NCBI GenBank assembly: GCA_041395505.1
Contig: JAWLAG010000001.1
Location: 1,922,001 to 1,986,000 of the forward strand
Source: Steroidobacteraceae bacterium
GTDB lineage: Bacteria > Pseudomonadota > Gammaproteobacteria > Steroidobacterales > Steroidobacteraceae
DNA length: 64,000 nt
Direction: 5' to 3'
Below are positions 1-8,982 of this stretch, one piece after another. Both the position numbers and the translations under genes were made by a program. The notes beneath the pieces are model-generated. The model made no database searches. It was not told where the DNA came from and saw nothing but the letters and a program-made list of their open reading frames with translations. Every line of letters begins with the position of its first letter. The stretch's first letter is position 1.

Positions 1-605
1 CGGGCAGCGGTGGTTACGACATACTGCGTAAGTGCTGCCGCCTCCAGGCTCGACGGTGCCACTTCGCGAGGCCGGGTCAGCTCATCAGCGCGTGCGAGCC
101 AGTGCGAGGAGTCGCCGACACTTTGGCCGGCAATGGCAGGATCATACTGGGCCATGTTCAGGTAACGCCAGCTGCGCACATAGCCGTGTGGATTGCAAAG
201 CGGAACGATGACCACCGGCTGGCGCCTGCCAAGGGATGCAAGGCGCTGCACGACGCCCGCCATGGCGTTGGGACCCGCAGGCTCTTCACCGTGGATGCCC
301 GTGAAGAACCAGGTCGCTGGCCCGCTTCGTGGCGTGCGCAGCGCAATGATGGGCAACGCAGCGGTCGTGCCCTCGGGATGAGACCAGGCGATGATATCGA
401 GTTGCCATCCTTGGTCGAGCAATGGTTGATACGCACCGAAAAGCGAATGGATTTCCCGACGCCCGTCGCTCGCCAGCATGACCACATCGGCAGGCGCAAG
501 GCTACGCAGGTGCTGCCGTCCGACGGTGCCGCACGCGCCTAGCGCGAAGAGCGATATCGCCACGATCAGCCGTGGCTGCAGATATGCATTTTTCCGATAC
601 ATCAT
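1..605 (-). CDS. M14-type zinc carboxypeptidase-like lipoprotein (partial)
   Basis: The gene runs off the left edge, so only about 201 N-terminal residues are visible. The N-terminus has a charged start, a hydrophobic stretch and a lipobox (LGAC, Cys about residue 25), which predicts an outer-membrane or periplasmic lipoprotein. An HGEE motif at about 105-108 fits the HxxE zinc-binding pair of the M14 peptidase superfamily, and a downstream NPHG...RxxN stretch is the usual companion segment. M14 enzymes of this sort cleave amide bonds, for example in murein peptides; the substrate here is unknown. The ATG at 605 has a GAGG-like ribosome site upstream. The second zinc histidine and the catalytic Glu would lie outside the window. 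Confidence 0.72.
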   Translation of the reverse strand, partial: MMYRKNAYLQPRLIVAISLFALGACGTVGRQHLRSLAPADVVMLASDGRREIHSLFGAYQPLLDQGWQLDIIAWSHPEGTTAALPIIALRTPRSGPATWFFTGIHGEEPAGPNAMAGVVQRLASLGRRQPVVIVPLCNPHGYVRSWRYLNMAQYDPAIAGQSVGDSSHWLARADELTRPREVAPSSLEAAALTQYVVTTAA

Positions 606-700
606 GACGAGTCGCCTCGCTGAGCGTATCCAATCGGCCGCGCTGCCGATTATAGTGCGAGTGCGGCCCCTGGCCGAATACGCATGAGGAGACCTGGACA

Positions 701-1432
701 ATGTTGACCTGGGGTATCGACATTGGTGGTTCCGGCATCAAAGCTGCATTGGTTGACACGCTCACCGGTCGCCTGATGACACTGCGGCAGGAAGCCCCGC
801 TGGCGCCCGGCATGAGCTGGGAAGAACTGCTTGGCGTTTTGGCGCGATTAACAGAGGAGCAGCACGCAAGCCCGATCGGCATCGCATTTCCAGGCGTCAT
901 CCAGAACGGGCGCATCCTGACGACGGCACATGTGAATCGATCGTGGTTTGGCAGGGACTTGGCTGCCGCGTTGGCAGCCGATCACGCCGGGCCGGTAACC
1001 GTGCTGAATGACGCCGACGCCGCCGCACTGGCCGAGATTCGATTGGGTGCCGCCAAGGGTCGCAACGGGTCTGTCCTCGTCCTCACCCTGGGAACGGGAA
1101 TCGGGAGCGCACTGATTCGCGATGGTGTCCTGTGGCCGAATACCGAACTCGGTCACCTGCAGGTCGACGGTATGGAAGCCGAGGCGCGCGCGTCGGGGCG
1201 GAGCTTGCGCGAGAAACGTCTCGAATTGTCGGCTTGGGCAGCCGAATTGAACAAGGTGCTTCGCGAATATCACCGTCTCATGTGGCCGGACACGATCGTG
1301 CTGTGCGGCGGCATCACCGAGCGCGCACAAGACTTCGTGGCGGCACTGGACGTGACCGCAACCGTCCTGACTGGCCGATTTCGTGCTGATGCCGGAATCG
1401 TGGGTGCCGCGCTCGCCGCAGCGGCGCAATGA
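701..1432 (+). CDS. ppgK: ROK-family sugar kinase, probable polyphosphate glucokinase
   Basis: The 243-residue protein has the sugar-kinase/Hsp70 fold signatures of the ROK family: a phosphate-1 loop GIDIGGSGIKAALVD at residues 5-19, a catalytic region NDADAAALAE near 104, a second phosphate loop LGTGIGSAL near 127 and an ELGHL segment near 147. Length and motif spacing match polyphosphate glucokinases, which phosphorylate glucose using polyphosphate (often ATP too) in the cytoplasm. The start has a strong GAGGAG ribosome site. Polyphosphate use rather than ATP use is inferred from overall similarity and cannot be read directly. It is probably transcribed alone, divergently from the M14 gene. 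Confidence 0.78.
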   Translation: MLTWGIDIGGSGIKAALVDTLTGRLMTLRQEAPLAPGMSWEELLGVLARLTEEQHASPIGIAFPGVIQNGRILTTAHVNRSWFGRDLAAALAADHAGPVTVLNDADAAALAEIRLGAAKGRNGSVLVLTLGTGIGSALIRDGVLWPNTELGHLQVDGMEAEARASGRSLREKRLELSAWAAELNKVLREYHRLMWPDTIVLCGGITERAQDFVAALDVTATVLTGRFRADAGIVGAALAAAAQ

Positions 1433-1514
1433 ACCGGGCGGTGGCCACAGTTCAGTTGCGTATTACGACAGTCGCGAACGAGCGTCCGAGTTTCGGTAGA
1501 GTGCGTCGGACAGC

Positions 1515-2924
1515 ATGACCCCCAAGACGCTTTTCGAGAAAATATGGCAGCAGCATGTGGTCCGGCAGCTCGACGGCGATGCATTCCTGCTGGCCATCGA
1601 CCGGGTTTTTCTGCACGAGAGAACCGGGTCTGTCGCGCTCAACGAACTCGAGCGCGCGGGACGACGCGTGCTCGACCCGAAGCGCGTGTTCTGCACGATG
1701 GATCACATCGTCGATACGTTGCCCGGGCGTTCTGACCACACACTGGTACCCGGTGGCGACGTGTTCATCCGAAGCACGCGCGCCGCAGCGCGAGCTGCCG
1801 GAATCAGACTGTTCGATGTCAATGACAGCGACCAGGGAATCGTGCATGTGATTTCACCCGAACTGGGCGTGGTGTTACCGGGGTTGACGCTGGTGTGCCC
1901 GGACAGTCACACCTGCACGCAGGGTGCACTGGGTGCCTTCGCCTGGGGTATCGGTTCTACGGAGGCCGAGCACGCACTGGCGACAGGCACGTTGCGTGTC
2001 AGCAAACCACGCACAATGCGTGTTTGGGTGACTGGACAGCTGCGAGCCGGCGTCAATGCGAAAGACCTTAGCCTGTTGCTGTTATCGCGCCACGGTGCAG
2101 CTGGCGGGCAGGGATACGTCGTCGAATATGCCGGTAGTGCCATCACCGGCATGAACATGGAGTCGCGACTGACGCTATGCAACATGGCGACCGAGTTCGC
2201 AGCCGTCAGCGGGATTATTGCGCCGGACGATACCACCTATGAATACCTGGCTGGGCGACGTTATGCGCCGCGCGACGCGCAATTTGCGCAAGCCGTGGCT
2301 GCGTGGCACAAGTTGCCTGGCGATGACGCGGCAGGTTTCGACAAGGAGCTGACCGTCGATGCATCGGATCTCGCTCCCATGGTGACCTGGGGTACGAGTC
2401 CGCAGCACGCCGTACCCATCGGTGCTGCGGTGCCTGATCTGGCTCACAGCAGGGCGACGCCGGAGAGTTTTCGACGAGCCCTCGAGTACATGGGCGTAGC
2501 ACCCGGCACGGCGATGAGCGAACTGACGGTGAATGCCGCATTCATAGGCTCATGCACCAATAGTCGATTGCCGGATCTGCGCGCGGCGGCGCGCCTGCTC
2601 GCGGGTCGCAAAGTGGCCAAGGGAGTCAAGGCGATATGCGTGCCAGGATCGTCTCACGTCAAGCGTGCCGCAGAGGCCGAGGGGTTGCATCGCGTTTTCC
2701 AGGAAGCCGGTTTTGAATGGCGCGAGTCGGGTTGCTCCATGTGTTTCTTCGCAGGCGGCGAGAGTTTCGGCCCGAAGGCACGCGTAATCTCGACGACCAA
2801 TCGAAATTTCGAGAGCCGCCAGGGACCAGGTACGAGGACTCACATCGCGAGTCCAGAGACCGTAGCAGCGAGTGCCGTAACTGGCCATATCACCGATCCA
2901 ACGACGTTTGCGGTTGAGAATTGA
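1515..2924 (+). CDS. LeuC-like aconitase-family dehydratase, large subunit
   Basis: The 469-residue protein is full length for a 3-isopropylmalate dehydratase large subunit. Iron-sulfur ligands are visible in GSCTNSR (Cys about 346) and GCSMC (Cys about 407 and 410), followed by the family stretches STTNRNFESRQG and THIASPETVAASAVTGH. The active-site segment reads VCPDSHTCTQGALG, where LeuC usually has CGDSHTSTHGAFG, so it is a divergent member. It lies next to its small subunit but not next to leuA or leuB. The following lyase and CoA-transferase suggest a role in branched dicarboxylate breakdown (citraconate, mesaconate or a methylmalate-type acid) rather than leucine synthesis; that is inference. 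Confidence 0.85.
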   Translation: MTPKTLFEKIWQQHVVRQLDGDAFLLAIDRVFLHERTGSVALNELERAGRRVLDPKRVFCTMDHIVDTLPGRSDHTLVPGGDVFIRSTRAAARAAGIRLFDVNDSDQGIVHVISPELGVVLPGLTLVCPDSHTCTQGALGAFAWGIGSTEAEHALATGTLRVSKPRTMRVWVTGQLRAGVNAKDLSLLLLSRHGAAGGQGYVVEYAGSAITGMNMESRLTLCNMATEFAAVSGIIAPDDTTYEYLAGRRYAPRDAQFAQAVAAWHKLPGDDAAGFDKELTVDASDLAPMVTWGTSPQHAVPIGAAVPDLAHSRATPESFRRALEYMGVAPGTAMSELTVNAAFIGSCTNSRLPDLRAAARLLAGRKVAKGVKAICVPGSSHVKRAAEAEGLHRVFQEAGFEWRESGCSMCFFAGGESFGPKARVISTTNRNFESRQGPGTRTHIASPETVAASAVTGHITDPTTFAVEN

Positions 2925-2925
2925 C

Positions 2926-3546
2926 ATGGAACCCTTGCGACAATTGCGCGCAATAGCCGCACCGTTGCTGCGCGACAATGTCGATACCGATGCAATCATC
3001 CCGTCACGTGAGATGAAGACCGTCGGCAAGACTGGCCTCGCCGAGGGACTGTTCGCCGGTTGGCGTTACAGGTCCATTGGTGGCCGCGATTCCGATCCCG
3101 ATTTTGTCCTCAACAAGCCGGAATTCAGCGGAGCCAGGATCATCCTGGCTGGCGAGAATTTCGGTTGCGGATCGAGTCGCGAGCATGCTGTCTGGGCGTT
3201 GCATGAATACGGTATACGCGCTGTGATCGCCGCAAGTTTCGCGCCAATCTTCTTCTCCAACTGTGTACGCAATGGCATCGCGCCCGTGCGCATGAACGGG
3301 GAGGCTATCGCGCTGATCGCTTCGTGGGTAGAGCAGGATCCCAGTGGCAATCTCATCGGCGTGGATGTCGAAGGATTGCAAGTTCACGCTGCCGGGAAGA
3401 TTTTCGATTTTCAATTGACGAAGGAAGAACATTCGATGTTGACCGAGGGACTCGATGCGATTGACTTGACACTCAAGGCATCCCGCGAGATTGATGATTT
3501 CATTGCCGCGGACCGCCTCGTGCGACCATGGGTATATCTCCCGTGA
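2926..3546 (+). CDS. LeuD-like aconitase-family dehydratase, small subunit
   Basis: This 206-residue swivel-domain subunit pairs with the preceding gene, one base after its stop. Family motifs are visible: DNVDTDAIIPSR at the N-terminus, TGLAEGLFAGWRY, then GENFGCGSSREHAVWAL and the FAPIFFSNCVRNG block that shapes the substrate pocket. ATG at 2926 is preferred because it gives the usual LeuD N-terminus; an in-frame TTG at 2908 would add six residues inside the leuC-like gene. Together the two subunits should form a [4Fe-4S] hydro-lyase moving a hydroxyl group on a branched dicarboxylate. The physiological substrate is not certain. Confidence 0.85.
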   Translation: MEPLRQLRAIAAPLLRDNVDTDAIIPSREMKTVGKTGLAEGLFAGWRYRSIGGRDSDPDFVLNKPEFSGARIILAGENFGCGSSREHAVWALHEYGIRAVIAASFAPIFFSNCVRNGIAPVRMNGEAIALIASWVEQDPSGNLIGVDVEGLQVHAAGKIFDFQLTKEEHSMLTEGLDAIDLTLKASREIDDFIAADRLVRPWVYLP

Positions 3547-4466
3547 GAAGGCGGGTTCTCATCAGCGAGGTGGGTCCTCGCGACGGTCTGCAGAGTATCC
3601 AGCCTGTCCTGCCCCTGGCAGCCAAGCTGCGGTGGATACGCGCCGAGGCGGCTGCCGGTGTGCGCGAAATCGAAGTGGGAAGTTTTGTTCCGGCAAAACT
3701 GCTGCCGCAACTTGCAGATACTTCCGAAGTCGTGCGACAGGCAAGGGAAATTCCGGGTTTGACGGTCGCCGTGCTGGTTCCGAATTTGCGCGGCGCTGAG
3801 GCGGCCCTGGCTGCCGGTGCGCACAAGATCACGTTGCCGGTTTCGGTGTCGGAGACACATAGCCTGCGAAACGTCCGCCGCACGCATGAGCAAATGCTGG
3901 GTGCCGCTGCGGAAATAGCGCAGCTGTTGAAGACGGTGCCAGCCGGCCAGCGACCGCATTTCGAAGGCGGCCTGTCGACTGCATTCGGGTGCACCATCGA
4001 AGGCCTGGTACCCGAGGTGAAGGTCGTGGACCTGGCAGAAAGACTGATGGCGGCAGGATGTGACGAGGTCGGCTTGGCAGACACCAGTGGCTATGCCAAT
4101 CCCGCGCAGGTTCGGTCCTTGGTGCGCGCGGTACGCGCTGCCGTGGGACGCGAAGCGCTGACGGGCTTGCATCTGCACAATACCCGCGGGCTGGGTCTCG
4201 CCAATGTGCTTGCTGGTCTCGAAGAAGATATCGACACCTTTGACAGTTCACTTGGAGGACTTGGTGGCTGCCCATTTGCCCCCGGCGCTTCCGGGAATAT
4301 CGTGACTGAAGATCTCGTTTTCATGCTCGAAGCGATGGGTCTTGATACTGGTGTCGATCTCGATGCATTGCTCAAGGTACGGGACATCCTGCGCGAAAAT
4401 CTTCCGGACGAACCGCTTTATGGATTTACTCCCGATGCAGGTCTACCACTGGGATTTACGCAATGA
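3528..4466 (+). CDS. HMG-CoA lyase-family protein
   Basis: This is a DRE-TIM metallolyase of 312 residues. It has the N-terminal EVGPRDGLQ signature (metal-binding Asp and catalytic Arg), the EVGSFV strand, LHLHNTRG (metal-binding histidines) and the C-terminal GGLGGCPFAPGASGN loop that carries the catalytic Cys of HMG-CoA lyases. The family cleaves 3-hydroxy-3-methylglutaryl-CoA or related acyl-CoAs such as citramalyl-CoA to acetyl-CoA plus a ketoacid. The start overlaps the leuD-like end by 19 bases; GTG at 3543, overlapping the stop directly, is an alternative. Its place between a hydratase and a CoA-transferase suggests it cleaves a branched hydroxyacyl-CoA. Confidence 0.85.
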   Translation: MGISPVRRRVLISEVGPRDGLQSIQPVLPLAAKLRWIRAEAAAGVREIEVGSFVPAKLLPQLADTSEVVRQAREIPGLTVAVLVPNLRGAEAALAAGAHKITLPVSVSETHSLRNVRRTHEQMLGAAAEIAQLLKTVPAGQRPHFEGGLSTAFGCTIEGLVPEVKVVDLAERLMAAGCDEVGLADTSGYANPAQVRSLVRAVRAAVGREALTGLHLHNTRGLGLANVLAGLEEDIDTFDSSLGGLGGCPFAPGASGNIVTEDLVFMLEAMGLDTGVDLDALLKVRDILRENLPDEPLYGFTPDAGLPLGFTQ

Positions 4467-5665
4467 CGAACACCGGTGCGACGGGTCCCTTGACGGGTAT
4501 TCGCGTGATTGAGTTCACTCACATGGTAATGGGCCCCGCCGTGGGTGCGATACTCGCTGATCTCGGCGCTGATGTAATCAAGGTCGAACCACCGGGTGGC
4601 GATGCCACGCGCAGGCTGCTCGGTTCCGGCGCCGGCTACTTCCCCATGTACAACCGTGGCAAACGCAGTATATGCATCGACCTGAAGTCGCCCGCTGGGC
4701 GTGAGTTGGCATTGCAGCTCGCGTCCGGCGCCGACGTCGTGATCGAGAATTTTCGTGCGGGTGCCATGGACAAGCTCGGTCTCGATTATGAGCATCTTCG
4801 GGCACGGAATCCGCGGCTCATTTATTGCGCAGAGAAAGGATTTCTCGCAGGTCCCTACGAACACCGCACCGCACTCGATGAAGTAGCACAGATGATGGGT
4901 GGGCTTGCCTACATGACCGGGCCACCCGGGCGCCCGTTGCGTGCTGGCGCTTCGGTCATTGATGTCACCGGCGGCATGTTCGGCGTCATCGCAATTCTGG
5001 CTGCGATCGAGGAACGGCATCGCACGGGCAAAGGGCAGAAGGTCAGCAGCGCGCTGTTTGAAACAACCGTCTATCTCGTTGGTCAGCATATGGCGCAGAA
5101 GGCCGTGACCGGCGAAGCGGCGCGTCCCATGCCCGTGCGAATATCGGCCTGGGCTATTTATGATGTATTCGAAACGGCGGACCACCAGCATGTATTCGTT
5201 GGCGTCGTGTCGGACGGGTTGTGGCGCAAGTTCTGCGAAGTTTTCGACCAGCCTTCGCTCGCTGCGGACGAGTCACTTAGCACCAATTCACAACGCGTAA
5301 AGGCGCGCGAGCATCTGTTTCCCAAGATTAAGGCGATACTCGGTGGCTATACCATGGGGCAACTGATTTCACGGCTGGAACACAGCGGTATTCCATTCGC
5401 GCCGATCGGTCGTCCGGAAGACCTGTTCGATGATCCGCATTTGAATGGCAGCGGTGGCCTCGCGCCGATCCACCTGCAGGATGGCAGTAGTTCGCGCCTG
5501 CCGGTTCTGCCGGTCGAAATGGCCGGTCACAGGCCGATTGCCGAAGGTGGGCTGCCACGGGTCGGTGAGCACGGCAGACAAATCCTGCTCGAACTGGGCA
5601 AGACGGAGCAAGAGATCGCCGATCTTGGACGGGCTGGTGCGGTGGTATTTGCTGCGCGAAGCTAG
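4463..5665 (+). CDS. Class III CoA-transferase (CaiB/BaiF family)
   Basis: The 400-residue protein carries the family III features: IRVIEFTHMVMGPAVGAIL at the N-terminus, LGADVIKVEPPGGD, ADVVIENFRAGAMDKLGLDY and the catalytic Asp at about residue 167 (VIDVTGGMFG). Such enzymes move CoA between acids via an aspartyl-CoA thioester. ATGA overlap with the lyase indicates translational coupling. In context it would activate a hydroxy-dicarboxylate (for example citramalate, from succinyl-CoA) before cleavage by the preceding lyase. The donor and acceptor acids cannot be told from the sequence. Confidence 0.88.
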   Translation: MTNTGATGPLTGIRVIEFTHMVMGPAVGAILADLGADVIKVEPPGGDATRRLLGSGAGYFPMYNRGKRSICIDLKSPAGRELALQLASGADVVIENFRAGAMDKLGLDYEHLRARNPRLIYCAEKGFLAGPYEHRTALDEVAQMMGGLAYMTGPPGRPLRAGASVIDVTGGMFGVIAILAAIEERHRTGKGQKVSSALFETTVYLVGQHMAQKAVTGEAARPMPVRISAWAIYDVFETADHQHVFVGVVSDGLWRKFCEVFDQPSLAADESLSTNSQRVKAREHLFPKIKAILGGYTMGQLISRLEHSGIPFAPIGRPEDLFDDPHLNGSGGLAPIHLQDGSSSRLPVLPVEMAGHRPIAEGGLPRVGEHGRQILLELGKTEQEIADLGRAGAVVFAARS

Positions 5666-5678
5666 TCGGCCAATTGGA

Positions 5679-7007
5679 TCAGGACTGCGCTTGTGGATCC
5701 GGTGTCTTTGCCACAGAACTCACACACTCGCCGAATCCGATGCGCGTATGGCCGGGTGCTTCGCACCAGCCGCGCAACGTGATGCGATCGCCGTCCTCGA
5801 CAAAACATCGCGTCTCGCCATTGCCGATATCTACCGGTTGTTTGCCACCTTTGCTCAGTTCGAGCAGGGAACCGGCCTCTTCGGGTTCCGGGCCCGACTG
5901 TGTGCCCGTTCCGAGCATGTCGCCCGGTCGCAGATTGCAGCCGTTGACCGTATGGTGCGCAACCAGTTGCGCGATACTCCAATAGCTATGGCGGAAATTG
6001 CTGCGTGCGAGCACATGCGGTCGTGTTCGCGCGGCCCGCATTTTCGCAGTTTCGATCGCAGCCTCCAGAGTGATATTCATCGCTCCGCGCTGGCGCAGGT
6101 CCGTGCTGTCCAGATAGGGCAAAGGTTGCGGATCCAAAGCGGCCCTGGTCCAAGGCACGCGAAACGGTTCGAGTGCATCCAGCGTGACGATCCATGGTGA
6201 TATCGTCGTCGCAAAATTCTTTGCTAGGAATGGTCCCAGCGGCTGGTACTCCCAGGCCTGAATATCCCGGGCAGACCAGTCATTCAGCAGACACAGACCA
6301 AAGATCCGATCCTCAGCTTCTTCGATGCGGACGGATTGACCCAGCGGATTTCCAACGCCAACGAATGCAGCGAGTTCCACTTCGTAGTCGAGCCGCGCGC
6401 AAGGTGCAAGTTTCGGTTGCTCGGAGTCGGACGGACGGATCTGCCCGCTCGGCCGGTGGAATATCTGTCCGGAGACGGCGATCGACGAGCTGCGTCCGTG
6501 GTAACCGATAGGGACCCACTTGTAGTTCGGAAGCAGGGGATTGTCAGGTCGAAAAAGTCTGCCAACCTCCGTCGCGTGGTATATCGACGTGTAGAAGTCC
6601 GTGTAATCACCAATGCGGGCGGGAACGGCATATTGCGCCTTCGACTGCGGCAGGAGGCACTTGACGAGGTCGGAACGAGCACTCGCGCCCTCGCTCAACA
6701 AATCGGCAACTCCATGACGCAGCGCCCGCCATGCCGGGCGTCCCATTTCCATGAAAGCATTTAGCCAGGAATTGCCCAGCGCGATGGCCGACTGTTGCGC
6801 GAGGTCGCGCAAGATTCCCAATTCGGACAATGCGGCCGCGTCGAGTATCTGATCGCCGATGGCGATGCCGCCACGCCATCGCGTGTCGCTGCCGGCGCGG
6901 CGAAAAACGCCGAATGGCAGGTTTTGGATCGGGAAGTCGCAATTGCGGATATTGGCAGCCTCGACCCAACTGCGGCGGTCCGGATCATGCGTACTATCGA
7001 GCGCCAT
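5679..7007 (-). CDS. fahA: Fumarylacetoacetase
   Basis: The 442-residue protein matches full-length fumarylacetoacetase, which hydrolyses fumarylacetoacetate to fumarate and acetoacetate in the last step of tyrosine/homogentisate breakdown. It has the N-terminal SH3-like domain (residues about 10-120), then DYTDFYTSIYHATEVG and WVPIGYHGRSSSI, the substrate-binding signatures, and LNDWSARDIQ in the metal-binding catalytic domain, ending with the GDGDRI-type region. The gene converges on the CoA-transferase with only 13 bases between stops and lies just downstream of yceI. No homogentisate dioxygenase or maleylacetoacetate isomerase is seen nearby. Confidence 0.93.
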   Translation of the reverse strand: MALDSTHDPDRRSWVEAANIRNCDFPIQNLPFGVFRRAGSDTRWRGGIAIGDQILDAAALSELGILRDLAQQSAIALGNSWLNAFMEMGRPAWRALRHGVADLLSEGASARSDLVKCLLPQSKAQYAVPARIGDYTDFYTSIYHATEVGRLFRPDNPLLPNYKWVPIGYHGRSSSIAVSGQIFHRPSGQIRPSDSEQPKLAPCARLDYEVELAAFVGVGNPLGQSVRIEEAEDRIFGLCLLNDWSARDIQAWEYQPLGPFLAKNFATTISPWIVTLDALEPFRVPWTRAALDPQPLPYLDSTDLRQRGAMNITLEAAIETAKMRAARTRPHVLARSNFRHSYWSIAQLVAHHTVNGCNLRPGDMLGTGTQSGPEPEEAGSLLELSKGGKQPVDIGNGETRCFVEDGDRITLRGWCEAPGHTRIGFGECVSSVAKTPDPQAQS

Positions 7008-7012
7008 TCGAT

Positions 7013-7591
7013 TTATTCCGCGAGTGCTTCGATTTGTATGCGCAATGTGACGGTCTGATCAAAACCCCAGGCAACACCGTAATCGAGCCCGTAGGAGTCA
7101 CGTTTGAACGTGGCGGTCGCATCGGCGCCGCACACTGGTTTGTGCGCCATGGGGTGGGTCTTGCACTGGAATTTCGTGATCTGTAATTCGAGTGGCTGGG
7201 TGACACCCCGCAACGTCAGTTCGCCCTGCACGCGGGTTGGTGCACCATCCACGAACGCATCGAGCCTGCCTGTGTAGTGCGCCGTTGGATACTTGTCGAC
7301 CGCGAACATCTCGGCGCCCTGTGCGTGCTCGTTCAGGGCATCGTTGCCGAAATCGATCGAGGATGTGTCGACGACGATATCGACTGACCCGGTCTGTTTG
7401 TCGAGGTCGAGGGTGACCGTGCCACTCGAGCGATTGAACTTGCCACGCCAGACGGACAGGCCACCCATGTGATCGGCCTCGAAGCTCGGGTAGGTGTGCT
7501 CTGGATCGACGTGATAAAGCTGTTCGGTCGCACGCGCAGCCGACGCGACTGTGACAAGCAGGCATGACAACAATAAATATTTATTTATCAT
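7013..7591 (-). CDS. YceI-family periplasmic protein
   Basis: The 192-residue protein starts with a clear Sec signal peptide (MINKYLLLSCLLVTVASAARA). The mature part follows the YceI lipocalin-like barrel pattern: YHVDPEHTYPSFEADHMGG, a GSVDIVVDTSSIDFG strand, the AEMFAVDKYPTAHYTG block, LTLRGVTQPLELQI and a C-terminal YGLDYGVAWGFDQTVTLRI. Known members bind isoprenoid or amphiphilic lipids in the periplasm. It ends six bases before the fumarylacetoacetase start, so the two are probably co-transcribed. The upstream 176-bp gap is AT-rich near the start and probably carries its promoter. Confidence 0.9.
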   Translation of the reverse strand: MINKYLLLSCLLVTVASAARATEQLYHVDPEHTYPSFEADHMGGLSVWRGKFNRSSGTVTLDLDKQTGSVDIVVDTSSIDFGNDALNEHAQGAEMFAVDKYPTAHYTGRLDAFVDGAPTRVQGELTLRGVTQPLELQITKFQCKTHPMAHKPVCGADATATFKRDSYGLDYGVAWGFDQTVTLRIQIEALAE

Positions 7592-7767
7592 ATAATTACC
7601 TTGACAACTGAAAGTTAAATAGAATTGCCACAGAGCCTTTGCAAGCCGCTGGCGATTCTAGCAGCTGCCGGCACGACAACGTAGTCGGGCTAGAATGCGT
7701 GCTGTTTCGTCGCCGGCATTTCAGACTGCACTTGGATGGGGCGGCAGTAGCAGGCGAGGAGCGTCCC

Positions 7768-8982
7768 ATGAGCAGCTTGTTGTCGGGCGAAATGGCGTAT
7801 ATCGCGTTGCTGTTTGCCCTGTTCATCGTGCCGCGCATCATTCAGCGCTGGGGCGTTCCATCGGCGATCAGCAGCTTCGCACTCGGCGTTGCGATCGGCG
7901 CCGGCAGTGGCCTTTTTCACGATGATACGACGATTGCGCTTCTTTCGACGTTCGGCATCGTATCGCTGTTCCTGTTTGCCGGCCTCGAAGTGGACTGGCA
8001 CGAGTTGCGCAGCGGCGCGGCGGTATTGGTTCAGCACCTGACCATCCGGCTCGTCATGATCGCAATCGCCACCTACGCCGTCGCTTGGCTGCTGGGTTTG
8101 TCCATTCGGCCGGCCGTCCTGGTCGCGCTCGCGCTGCTGACACCCTCCACAGGCTTCATTCTCTCGGCGCTTGACTCGATGGGAGGCACGGAGCAAGAGC
8201 GATTCTGGATACGTTCCAAAGCGGTCGCTACGGAAATAGTTGCGTTGATCGTATTGTTCATTGCGCTTCAGTCCAATACCGCGGTGCATTTTGCGTCATC
8301 GACAGCCATCCTGCTGCTGATGATAGCCTTGTTACCGTTGGCCTTCCGGTTGTTTGCAAGGGTTGTCCTGCCATTTGCACCGAAATCGGACTTCGCGTTT
8401 CTCGTGATCGTGGCGGTCGCCTGCGCAGTGCTGACCAAGCAGCTCGGCGTGTATTACCTTGTGGGCGCATTCGTTGTCGGTGTCGTGGCGCAACGATTCA
8501 GGTCACGAATGCCCAGCATGCGGACCGATCAAATGCTCCATGCCGTAGAGTCCCTGGCGTCGCTTTTTATCCCGTTCTATTTCTTCCATGCCGGACTCGA
8601 ACTGCGCGCATCCGATTTCAGCTGGCTGGCCCTTGGGTATGGACTGGCTTTCCTGCTGGTTGCGGTGCCGTTTCGATTCCTGTTCGTGGTAGCTCACCGT
8701 CGGCTGGCGCTTCGCGAGCGAGCGCGAAGCGGTGTTCGCATCGCCACCGCCATGATGCCGACGCTGGTTTTTACGCTGGTGATTGCGACCATATTGCGGG
8801 AGGAATTCCAGATCGCCCCACCGATATTCGGCGGGCTCATCCTCTATGCGGTAGTCAATACACTGCTGCCGGGATTGATGCTGCAGGCGCCTGTCGCAGA
8901 GTTTGACACGCTGATCCCTCACACGGTATTGGTCGGTCGCAACAGCGGCAACGTGACTCAGAGCGGGACTGATGGCGACTAG
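7768..8982 (+). CDS. CPA2-family cation:proton antiporter
   Basis: The roughly 404-residue, very hydrophobic protein has about 12 predicted membrane segments in the Na+/H+ exchanger fold, with family features such as LLTPSTGFILSALDSMGG and a second half containing the LGVYYLVGAFVVGVVAQ and FIPFYFFHAGLEL segments typical of KefB/KefC-like carriers. It stops after the membrane domain and has no C-terminal TrkA-N domain. The ATG at 7768 follows a GGCGAGGAGCG ribosome site; the reading frame is open upstream, but earlier starts would add non-membrane sequence. It overlaps the potassium-channel gene by 11 bases, so joint control of K+/H+ flux is likely. Confidence 0.88.
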   Translation: MSSLLSGEMAYIALLFALFIVPRIIQRWGVPSAISSFALGVAIGAGSGLFHDDTTIALLSTFGIVSLFLFAGLEVDWHELRSGAAVLVQHLTIRLVMIAIATYAVAWLLGLSIRPAVLVALALLTPSTGFILSALDSMGGTEQERFWIRSKAVATEIVALIVLFIALQSNTAVHFASSTAILLLMIALLPLAFRLFARVVLPFAPKSDFAFLVIVAVACAVLTKQLGVYYLVGAFVVGVVAQRFRSRMPSMRTDQMLHAVESLASLFIPFYFFHAGLELRASDFSWLALGYGLAFLLVAVPFRFLFVVAHRRLALRERARSGVRIATAMMPTLVFTLVIATILREEFQIAPPIFGGLILYAVVNTLLPGLMLQAPVAEFDTLIPHTVLVGRNSGNVTQSGTDGD

